This document shows, in pieces, positions 14,801-25,443 of a stretch of DNA of 64,000 bases. The notes beneath the pieces were generated by a model that made no database searches, was not told where the DNA came from, and was given only the letters and a program-made list of their open reading frames with translations. The translations under genes were made by a program, and so were the position numbers. Source of the DNA: Euglena gracilis (lineage: Eukaryota; Euglenida; Euglenophyceae; Euglenales). The stretch is from contig CP154955.1 of NCBI GenBank assembly GCA_039621445.1, positions 43,857,540-43,921,539 on the forward strand, written 5' to 3'. The first letter of the stretch is position 1, and every line of letters begins with the position of its first letter.

Positions 14801-17800
14801 GCGCTGGCCGTCGCGTGCCGCACCTGTCGGGCGGTCTGCCGCTCCGCCTCCTCCTGCCTGCGCCGGGCCTGCAGCGTCTGCTGCCGTCGCCGCTCCACCT
14901 CCGGCGCCACGGTGTCCCGCCGCCGCCGCAGGGTCCGGATCAGCCGTCGGAGACGGGCGCGCAGTCCGCCGGCACCAGCAGCATGGCGCCCATCCACATC
15001 TCCAGCGCCCGCACCTTCGGCTTGGTCGACCACTGCTCGCCTGGCGCCATGGTGCCCCGCTGCAGGAAGAGGAACAGCGGCAGCAGGCGGCGGTACAGCA
15101 CGTACAGCACCTGCTTGTACGCGTGCCACACGCCGTACAGCGGGGGCAGCTGCCGCAGCGCCTCGCCCGCGTCCCACCGCTGGCACTCCCGCCCGTACAC
15201 CACCTTCAGCTGGCGGTACCAGAGGTTGATGTCCACCAGCAGCGGCAGTGGCGCCCTCACGCGGCCCAGCACGTCGCCCTTCAGGAACCGGAGGACCTTC
15301 AGCATCCCCACCTGCGAGGAGATGCGGTCGTCCGTCAGCATGAAGGGGCGCCACACCGGGACGCGGGCGTTCTCTCAGCCGCATCAGAGTCACCGCCTTT
15401 TGCGTGACACCAACTGCACAGTCACACCTCTGATACAAAACGGACCCTGAAATGTTTTGATGCGCGCATTTGCGCAAATGCGCGCATCAAAAGTTACTTC
15501 AGAAACATTCGGCAGACGCAGAGAGTGGCCCAGGACTGAAAATCATCCAAATTCACATCTGCGCGCAAATGCGCAAATCAAATGCGATTGACACCACAAA
15601 ACAGAAATCCGCGTACCGCCTGCCAATTGCGTACCACACTGAAATTCAAATACTTCATTGTTAACATTTGCGCAATTGCGCGCACATTACAGTGTAATTC
15701 AATTCCCTTCAGCTGGGACCCAGTCACAACCCTAACCCCCAGGCATCGGCATCAACATACACAGGTTATTCACACCAGCATCGTCCCATCAACCTACACA
15801 GGCTATTCGAAGAAAACAAAAAACCGTTCAGTCCCTCTGATGTTCGGGGCACGTCCAGCGGTACGCGCAGCTCCTGCGCCTCCAGCGGGCGTGCGCCGAT
15901 CTCGGCGACCAGCTCCAGGAACGCCGGCAGGTCGCTACGCACCAGCCGCGCGGACACCCGGTGGACGCGGCCCAGCAGCTGCTCCAGCGACGGGTACCCC
16001 GGGTACTCCGGGATGGCGCCCACCGCCGTCCGCATCATCGCCATCACGCAGCAGTCGTGGGTGCGGATCACCATCCTCGGGTTCGACGTCATGGCCCGCT
16101 TCCAGAAGTTGTCGAACCAGAGGACGCAGCTCCGCCCCTCCGACTGCTGCCACAGGTCCTCCAGGCGCTCGCAGGCCCGCTGCCGCCGCCACTGCCGGTT
16201 CCACATGGGCTCCTCCGGCAGGATGCCGCTGGGCCGCAGCAGTCGGCTGGCCGCCCGGTGCCTCGCCAGCGGCGCCTCGTGCTCCTCCGCCACCACCCGC
16301 TGCGCCGCGCGCGGGCCGGCGTGCTGTCGGAGCGCCCGGTACACCGCCCAGGCGTCCTTCAGCAGCAGCTCGATGCGGGGCCGCCGGGGCTCCCGGGCCA
16401 GCTCCTCCAGCAGCGCCGCGCCGCCCTCGGTCCGCAGCGGCACCCGGGTGTGCGCCACCTGCACCACCAGCGTCTGCAGCGGGTGGCCGCGCTGCACCAC
16501 CGCCGCCACGAACTCGTCGTAGCTGGCGGCGTAGTGGGCCTTCACCAGCTGGCCCAGCAGCTTGCCCGACTCCGCGGCCAGGGCGGCCTCCTCGCTGTAG
16601 CCCTCGTAGCCACGGCGGCGGGAGTGGGTGCTGCTGGCCTGGGAGGACTCCATTCAGTCCACCCCAGATCTGGCGGCCCACCACCTTTCACCAACGCACT
16701 ACTCCGTCAACATAACACCAGTCAGTCGCACCATTCAGAATGCATCGCACACACACAACATTTACACACTACGCAACTACACATCCTTCCGAGTCATTTT
16801 CTTTTCTGTGGAGACGTTTTGTGCGCGCAATTGCGCAAGTCAACAAGGAAACAGGATCACAACAATCCACAGCTGTACCCCGCCTGGTCATCCGCCATGT
16901 AGGTTAACTCCAGACAGAGTAACAGCAATCAAACATCATCTTATGGCCATAACCACCCCGCACATCACGCACACACTCCTAAATTGGTTGTCAGCATAGC
17001 ATCTCCGGAGTCACAACATCTCCAGCAGTCATTCAAATCAAGCCCCCCTTCGCTCCACTAAGTGACCGATAACGTCCAAAGTGTTTCATTGGTCACACAA
17101 CACCCACTGCGTAGTCGCACAACAAAAAGTAACAAATTGTGCGCGCAATTGCGCAAGTAAAACTAGAACACTCTTCACATATGACACAATTTGGGACATC
17201 TCACCCACCCTCTTAGCACCCCAAAAGATTAAAGTACACAAAATCGTTTGATGCGCGCAATTTCGCAAGTGTGCAACGCGCCACAAGTAAATTTTTGCGG
17301 TACACCAACTGGAAGGTTCTAATTCGATGGGTGTTTCTTCACACTCCTTCAAGACAGGGGGTGTCATACCCCTCTTCGAACATAATCAATTGCTTCGTAA
17401 TTCGCAAGTCCTGGCACCCAGCACACCCTCGCAATAATTCTCAAATCCATCAAGGGTGTTCAGTTTCATCGTCAGCCAAACCATCACCGTCCACAGGTCA
17501 CATTTGGACACCCAAAAATAAAAAACCGTACGACGCCAGATCTGGCCAGGTGCTTGCCGCGGGCAGCTGTGGAGTAGAAGTAGGTGTAGGTGGGTGCCCC
17601 GCGGGCAGCGTGAAAGGAAGCAGCTGCGGAGAGGGACAGGTACGAAATTTCACGCGTGTGTTCGGTCGCGAAGTCCAGTTAGGACGTTGTATTTGAAGGG
17701 GTTCGAATTGCCCAGCCCTAACGAGTTCCGTTCGCGATCACAAAATTTTTTTTCGGCGGTCAGGGTACAGGATCCCGGGGGTTACAAAAAAAGTGGTACA

Positions 17801-20800
17801 TTTGCGCAATTGCGCAAATCCAACGGAAAAAAGCTTAAGTGCGAATTCGGCCGCCTAAGTGGTTTCAGGTCAAATCTTTCTGCGCTTTCCGCACCGAAGG
17901 GTTTTTTCCTTGGAGAGTTCCTTGGAGTGCTGTGGTGCGGAGGGGGGGGGGCGAGCCCCCCCCCCTCACCTCCTGGGTGGGGGTCCCCCCCCACCAGGCC
18001 TTCCCATACAGCCCTCCAGCCGCTTGCAGAGGTCCACTGCAACAAAGTTCTGTCCAGCCAACAAAATGATTACAGTGCACAACGCCGAATTTCCGATTAA
18101 AAAAGCCACGTGGTGTTTTTTTTTGAGATTTTTTGCAGAAAAGAAATGGCAACCCAGCTGGTTTTTTGCATGTTTTGGGAACCACAGCATTCCGCCTTGA
18201 CCCCCCCCCCGGAAACCCCCCATGCAGAGGTCCTTGATCCCCTGCCCCCCTTTTTTGTCGCCTTGGCTTTGTGCATCTGGGTGACGAAAACTGAATGCTC
18301 CAGGCGAAACCGACTTGCACTGCACGGCTGGATCAGGCTTGTGCTCAGGCTGTGCCCACCCCACAGGGGGGGGGGGGTGCTCAGGGGCAGGCACCCTATA
18401 GCCCCATCCGACCCCCCCCCGGGGGGCAGGGTTTTTGGGGGTGCCTGCCCATAGCAGACACCCCCCTTTTCGGCGCCGGGGGCCCGGAAAAAGCCATTTT
18501 CAATGAAAATTTTCTGAGTCCCAACTGGAACCCCAGGAACCCGGGGGGGGTGCCTGATAGGGGCAGGCACCCCCGGGTCGGTAAGGACAAGCCTGGGCGG
18601 GATGCCTTTGTACCGCAGGGCTCCCCCCCACACTCCCCCTCTGGGGCTGTCCCACGGGGGCCTGCTCAGGAGGAGCTTCGACGGGCATTGTCGTCGCTGG
18701 ACATGCGGGCCACGCCCTCCCAGGTGTCGGACGGCCCATACGTGTGCCGTGTCTGGTCGGGGAACCAGCTCCACCCAGGCGTCTCATTGAGGAATTTCGC
18801 ACCCCCGGGGGTGTGCTTTGGACAGGCAGAGGGGGAGAGCATTTTCGAGTTGCGGGTTCGGTTTTGGGGTTTTTGGGTGGGTGATTCTGTGGTACACACC
18901 CCCGCCCAAGGCCCAGACCCAAAAAGAATGATTTTCGAGGGAAAATTGGCTGGGCACCGGCACCCAAAACCGACCCCCCCCTTGGGGGGTGTCTGCTTTT
19001 GGACAGGCACGCATACACAAGGCACCCCCTCGGAGTTGGTCAACAGAAGCCTTATTGGGCCACCTCCCACTCCCCTCTCCACCGCACAGCTGATCGAGTT
19101 GACCCAAGATCTCCTCCAGAACGAGAAGGGGGAGGTGCCCGTGACAGCATTCCTGGAGAGCCTGCAGCGCCGGGCGGAGGGCATCGGGCACCTCATGCTC
19201 GACGACCGCAGCGAACAGGTGCTGCGCCGGCTGCAGCGGCTGGTGAGGCTGCAGGGGGCCACGGAGATGGTGAAGCTGTTCGAGTCCGTGGACACATCCG
19301 GAGTGTGTGGCGCGCGTGGCGTATGTGGCATGTGGCGCGCGCATGTGTGTGTTTGTGTGTGTATGTGTGTGTGCGTGTGTTGTATGTGTGTTGTGTGCGG
19401 ATGTGTTTGCGAGTGCGCGCGCGTGTGTGTGCGTGTGAGTTTCTTGTGTGTCGTTTTGCATTGCCTCGTTGTCATTGTGCAAGGCTGCTGGGTTGCTGTT
19501 GGTCCATATCTAGATGGGTGCCTGCATTTTCTGCATCAGAACGGCAAGGTGGAGTATCAGGAGTTTTTCGACGCGATGGCGCCCCTGGTGTATGGAGCAG
19601 GCCTGTCCGGAGAGATAACGGATGACGATTTGATGGCGGTGTGTCGGATTTGAAATGCTCATTGTGTGCTTTGCCTGTTGTTGGTGTGGTTGTGCTGTTA
19701 TCGTGAAAGCATGTGCAACATCCTCAGATGCATTCATGTGTTTGACAGCCCCCAAATGTCTCAGATAGGGAATGATTGTGTATTAAACCCCCCATTTATA
19801 AAGGTTTGTAGGATCCGGTCCGGTTGGTCGGCCAAAGGGGGGGGAGGGGTTATATAGGTCCCGGAATCGTTGGTAAAAATCCGGCCCCCCAAAATGACCC
19901 CGAAACCCCCAAATTGGCAATTTTTGACAATTTTGGTCAAAAATGGAATCTTTTATAATGATCGGTCACAAAAAAATTTGCCAAAAGTCAGTTTTTGGGT
20001 GGTATGCGGCCGAATAAATCATCCCCAGGAGTTTTCATTTTTCTTCCCCGGGGGGGGGGGGGTATAAGTCCCTGTTTGGTTGGCCGGCCCCGGGGGGGGG
20101 TTATAGGTGGGGGTTGGGGTGTCGCTGAGCTCTTATCTCTTTAGAGTAAGAGCGAAGTTTACCCTCCGGGAAAAGGGGGGGTAGAACCCCCCCTCCCCCC
20201 CCCTCTGGGTAGATTGTGAAAACCGCAGATTATCACCATGAACCCGGCCCGTTTCCCGGAATTTTTTTTTCAGTCGCGAGCGACTGGATTTCTAGTTTCC
20301 GAATCACCACCATATGACCCCTAACTCCCCGCCAGGCCCGAGTCATTCACGCACGAAGGGGTCCAAACTGGGTAGGATTGGCCCGCCCCGCTGGATGAGC
20401 CCCCCCCCCCTTTGGACTCTGCCATTTCGGGCCCAAAAATCAATATTTTCAAAATATCTCGAAAATGATGCAAAAGCAAAGGAAATGTCCAGAGACCTAA
20501 ATTGAAGCCCTCGGAACGCCCTACCTGCAGTTTGATTTGCTTCGATTTCCCCGCAACTCCCCACCTAGCCCGAGATATGGCTGTTTTTCGGCCCAGATGG
20601 CCGTTTTGTACATTTTTCCCACTGTCCGACTCTGCCGTTTTCGGGGGGTGGGGGGGGTCAAAAAATCAAAGTTTTCAAAATTTCTCAAAATGATGCAAAA
20701 TCAAAGGAAATGTCCGAAGACCTAATTTGAAGCCCTTGGAATGCCCCATCTACGGGAATTTTGATTTCCCCGCAATTTCCCCGCCTAGCCTGAGATATGG

Positions 20801-23800
20801 CTGTTTTTCGGCCAATTTGGGACATTTTGTACATTTTTTCCACTGTCAGACAGTTTTCGGACAAAAAAAGTTGAAAAAACTCCAAAAAAAATCGAAAAAA
20901 TTTATTGGCCCAAAACCATGTTTTTTGGCCTCCCGGACCCGGAAAAAGTGTTTTCGGGCCGAAAACGAGCGGTTTTTTTTTTACCCCCGGCCCCCCGTTT
21001 TGGGCCCGAAACCAATGGACTTTGGGTCAATTTGGGGTAAAAAAAAAGTCGAAAAAAAATCCATAAAAATCGAATTTTTTTTGCCCAAAACCATGTTTTT
21101 TGGCCTCCCAGACCCAGAGAAAGTGTTTTTGAGCCGAAAATGGGCGTCTTTTTGACCCCCCCCCCCCCCGGCCCCCCGTTTTGGGCCTGTATCCTATGTG
21201 GTAAAAAAAATTGCCCAAAAACCATGTTATTTGACCTCCCGGATCCGGAGAAAGTGGTTTCGAGCCGAAAAACGATCGTTTTTTGGCCTGAATCCCTTTC
21301 ATTTTAATCTAAAAACGTCTATTCGGGGAGCGGGTTTATATAGGGCATCAAAGATGGGGGTTGGCGTGCATATTAAGAGCTCAGCATTATTCAAAACCTG
21401 GTTATGAGTGGGAGGGGTTAAACGTTTTTGTCTTGAAAAAAAAGTTCAGTTGTCAGCAAAGCCAATTTCGATTGTAGAGTTGACCAACTGATCATTTCCA
21501 GCACTCCCCATATCTCCAGAAACTAATTCATGGGATGTATTTTGCTTCGTTTGGGTTGGTTGGAGGTTTATTATTATTAGATACGGGCGTCATTACCTGA
21601 GGACAGCAGAGCTTTTAGGTGCCAGCATTCATTTTCATTTGTGGTTGTTTCCCTTAAAATTAACGATGGCTTGGAGTTGAAATAAAATTTCCGGGCAATG
21701 TCAAATCCGATTACAATAGTCATCTTGCTCCTTTTGTTCTCACCACAGTATCTTCTTTGGACTTCTTTCTTTTATTTGTAGCATTCCCCAATGAAATAAT
21801 CAATAAAAATTTCTTTTGTGAATGGGGGACGTGTAGCTGACGAAAGGTATTTGCAAATTGTTGAATGTTTAAGGCAATTTTTTGTATACCAAATCACATA
21901 TTTTTCTGTACATTTCGTCCCCAGCTGTTCTCTTGCTGGTATCTCTTTTTTTTTGCATTTGTTAGTCTCTTCCCTCAGTTCACCAGGTTTCTATTGCATG
22001 AAACCCTGAAATGTGTGTCGCGTTAGTCGAATTTTTGCTGCTCCCATTTGTACTCCTACCTCGAAAACAAGCAAAGGTAACCTGACGATGAATCAAACGA
22101 GGTCAGCACAGACCCTGCTGATGACATGGGCCCATCGTGGCTGTTCATTTGGAGATAGGGGCTCTTCTTCCTTCGTCTTGGCTATCGCAGCTGGTTCAGG
22201 CGCTGGACACGACAAAGAGTGGCACGCTCTGCTACCTGGAGTTCCTTGACGCCTTCGCGCCGTACGACATGGGTCAGAAGCTGGTGAACCACATCCTGAC
22301 CACCCTACAGAAGCACCGAATCGGCCTTGGTGCGTGATTCTGCGATTTAACAAATATTATCTCAAACATGAAATGGAAACAAACATGATTATGTGTTAAA
22401 TCAATAATAGATCATTTTTTCAGATCGTCCCAGGGGGGAATGTATTCTTGGTGAGAGGGGTTGTTATTGGATGGGTGTTTTAATTTTTGGGGTGTTTAAT
22501 TTTGGGGGAGGGGTTGAAAATATATTTACAAATATTCACCGCTGCTCATTTTCACAGTTATTGTTGGAAACCCCTAGCGTGACGTTCTTGTGTATTTATG
22601 GAGGAAAGCACGGACTGATTACAAAAAAAATAGAAAATATGGAATTTGGGCAATCATGCCTGCGTCGTTAACCTCCCACCCCAAAGTAAGACCACCTGGA
22701 GGTCCTTAGTTCACTAACCAAAAAAAAGCCCAAAAACGACCGTATTTTAAGGATCCATCCCCAATATCCCAAATGGCCAGATTGTCATCACAGGTGATCC
22801 CTTTCCCAGCTCCATCCACGCGTATGCCACACCTCCACTTTTGCCCACAGAGCGAGCCTTCTTCCTGCTGGACCAGACCGGAGAGGGCTTCATCACGAAG
22901 GAGAAGTTCACAGAGGGCCTGGAGGCGCTCGCCCAAGGGCCGCCTTTCCCACAGCGTTTGCCTGCACACACTTTGAAGCCGTTTTTTTTTTTGACTCGGA
23001 AGCCCCCCCCCCCCCCCAGGGGCCTTCCCTTCCTCCCCAAAGGGGGGGGTCCCACACCGCCGGTGACGCCGGGCTTTGGGTGTGGGTTTTGACACGAAGT
23101 GCCTGAGAATTTTGGGGATGCTTTCACACGGCCCAATTTTTGGGGGGGTCCCCCATCCTGCTGGTCCCGTGCCACGCTGGGGGGATCCCGGTGGAGGGGG
23201 GAGGTAAAAAGAACCCTGTGTACACCATCCAGGAAAAGTGGACCTCCTTTCCATTTTTATCAGGTTGTTTTTAGAAATACATTGTGCTTTTGGAATAATC
23301 AAATCTGGTGTGTAAATGGGCACAGACTTTTTTTCAACCCTGTCTGTTTGAAAGCATTTCAGTTGACCACAGTCTGTGAGCGTTCGACATATCGTACTAG
23401 TATTTGGTGGGTCCAAGACAAACTTTTTGCTTCTTGTGACGTGTATACCATCCTTCAACGGGGAGAATTGCAGGGGTGGGAGCAGTTGATTCATTTAAAA
23501 ACTTTGTGATTGTGGGTGGTTGGGACCTCTGCACCCCTCTCCCTGGGGGTGAGGTGCGCCATGGGTCAATTCCGGCCCGGCTGAAGGTCAGGCTGGATAA
23601 TTTTTTTCAAGGGACTTCGCCAATTTGGGGTGGGGGGGGAAGCGATTGTGCGTGGGTAGTTTTCGAAGAAAAAGTGGGCGGGTTTGGAGCCCTGGAATTA
23701 ATGTCCCAATCAGGCTTGTGCTTAGTCGGGTGCCTACCCCACGGGGGGGGAGGGGGGGGGTGGGTGCTAGGGGCAGGCACCCCATAGCACCCGATCCGAC

Positions 23801-24648
23801 CCCCCCTGTGTGCACTGTGGCTGTTTTTTTGGTGCTTTTTATCCCTTCTTCTGGCCTGGCGCTGTTGTTCGCCTCTGGCTCATTTTGTCTGTGTATGTGG
23901 AGGTGGCCGGAGCCTGGCGGGAGCCCCCCCCCCCCCCCCCCCCCCCCCGGGGGGGTAGGGTTTTGGGGGGTGCCTGCCCCTAGCAGGCACCCCCCTCCGA
24001 CCCCGGCGCCTTTGGCGCCGGGGGCCCGGAAACGGCCATTTTCAATGAAAATTTTCTGGGTCCGGCCCGGACCCCTATCCCCCCCGGGGGGGGGGGTGCC
24101 TGCTAGGGGCAGGCAGCCTATAGCCCCCACCCCCCCCCCCCCCCCCAGTTGGTAAGCACAAGCATGGTCCCAATACAAACATGTATTTTTTTCCTGTTAT
24201 TGTCCGTTTTTCTGTTTGTTTGTTGTTTGTATCTGGTTTTGGTTTTTTTTTGCTTTTGGCAAAAAGATGTTTTTTTTTAGCTTCTTTCTGTGTCCCGTTT
24301 TTTGAGGGTCCATGTTTTGTTTTTTCCCCCTTGGCCTGGTAGGTGATGCACGTCTGCCCCCACACCCCTGGTGGCCTCTGCCTGCAACACCCTCGTGGAC
24401 GGCTGCTTCCAGCTGAGCCGCCAAGACATCGAGCTGCTGGTGCAGCACCTGGACACCAACGAGGATGGCTGTGTCCATCAGAGGATGCCTGCAGCTGGGC
24501 ACCCTTCTTTTCTTTGCCCTCCCCCCCAGCGACGTCTGAGCCATTTTTGGGAACCAGAAATTGGTAAATATTATATTCTAATATTGAAAGATGAACTGGA
24601 GTTTTTTTTAAAATATGTATAGATATACATGCATATATGCATATGTAC

Positions 24649-24693
<45 letters not shown>

Positions 24694-25030
24694 ATATATA
24701 TATATATAATATAATATATATATATTATATATATATATATGGCAGCTCCCCACTATATGGCCCCCTGGGGGGGGGCATATAGTGGGAAGGGGGGTCAAAA
24801 TAATTTTTTTGTGTTAATGATGGAGTAGGGTTAGGTGCGCCATTTAGGGTTAGGGTTAGGCCAAACTTATAGACGGGTGTTCAGTGTACAAGTTAGGCCT
24901 AACCCTAAGCTTAAGCCGCGCACCTAACCCTCATTAACACAACAAACACCCCCCCGCTCCCAACAATATGCCCCCCCGGGGGGGCATAATATAGTTGGGA
25001 GCTGCCATATACATATATATATATATATAG

Positions 25031-25061
<31 letters not shown>

Positions 25062-25366
25062 CACAGATACATATAGATATATATATATATATCGATATAT
25101 ATAATATAGATATATATATATAGAACTATATATATAGATAGATAGATAGATAGATAGACAAGATATAATATATAGATAGATAGATTAGATAGATTAGATA
25201 GATAGATTCGATAGATAGATAGATAGATTAGATAGATAGATAGATAGATTAGATAGATAGATAGATAGATTCGATAGATAGATAGATAGATTAGATAGAT
25301 AGATAGATAGATTAGATAGATTACATAGATAGATTGATAGAATCATAGATAGATAGATAGATAGAT

Positions 25367-25401
<35 letters not shown>

Positions 25402-25405
25402 TATC

Positions 25406-25443
<38 letters not shown>

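Larger units (their letters stand above)
6868..17819. repeat. Family of dispersed 18-bp GCGC palindromes in the transposon
   Basis: The consensus core is TTTGCGCAATTGCGCAAA, often extended on one side to TTTGATGCGCGCA. Copies start near 6868, 7521, 8018, 8138, 9659, 10073, 10098, 10192, 11154, 11764, 11803, 11842, 11880, 13238, 13544, 13644, 15455 (double), 15560, 15666, 16818, 17136, 17246 and 17801. All are in termini, introns or spacers, none in exons. They are candidate binding sites for the transposase or the ParB-like protein. Confidence 0.85.
6828..17859 (-). mobile_element. 11-kb DNA transposon with TIRs, transposase-like gene and ParB-like gene
   Basis: The element runs from CTTAGGCGGCC to its inverted copy. 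The outer 26 bp match at 24 positions, and each end places a TTTGCGCA..TGCGCAAA palindrome about 41 bp in. Flanks carry a perfect 5-bp duplication. It encodes two genes, both on the - strand: a DDE-like protein (16653-12976) and a ParB-like protein (12429-8255). About 24 GCGC palindromes fill its noncoding parts; none occur in 1-6867 or 17860-29240. Long intact reading frames and a perfect TSD suggest a recent and possibly active insertion. I do not recognise the superfamily: a 5-bp TSD is seen in Transib and some Ginger elements, but the proteins do not look like either. Confidence 0.85.
6612..18669 (+). other. 12-kb nonconventional intron carrying a transposon
   Basis: The intron begins GCCCAGGCCCC and ends GGGGGCCTGCTCAG. 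CAG at +4 and CTG at -8 pair, with flanking GGCCCC/GGGGCC complementarity. The splice restores a 12-residue EF-hand loop ([12 protein letters not shown]) in phase 0. The transposon 6828-17859 makes up 11.0 kb of the 12.06 kb. The remaining 3' part (17865-18669) contains poly-G/C tracts and the foldback element 18334-18595. Confidence 0.75.

Noticed and set aside
14869-14975. Apparent frameshift in the transposase-like gene
   Set aside because: A 107-bp GT-AG phase-0 intron explains the frame change and fits the other phase-0 introns, so I do not call a pseudogene; cDNA would settle it.
13803-16902. Long + strand open frames opposite the transposase-like gene
   Set aside because: Pro/Ala/Arg-rich reverse frames produced by high GC3 on the - strand. 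The - strand has phase-matched introns and motifs.
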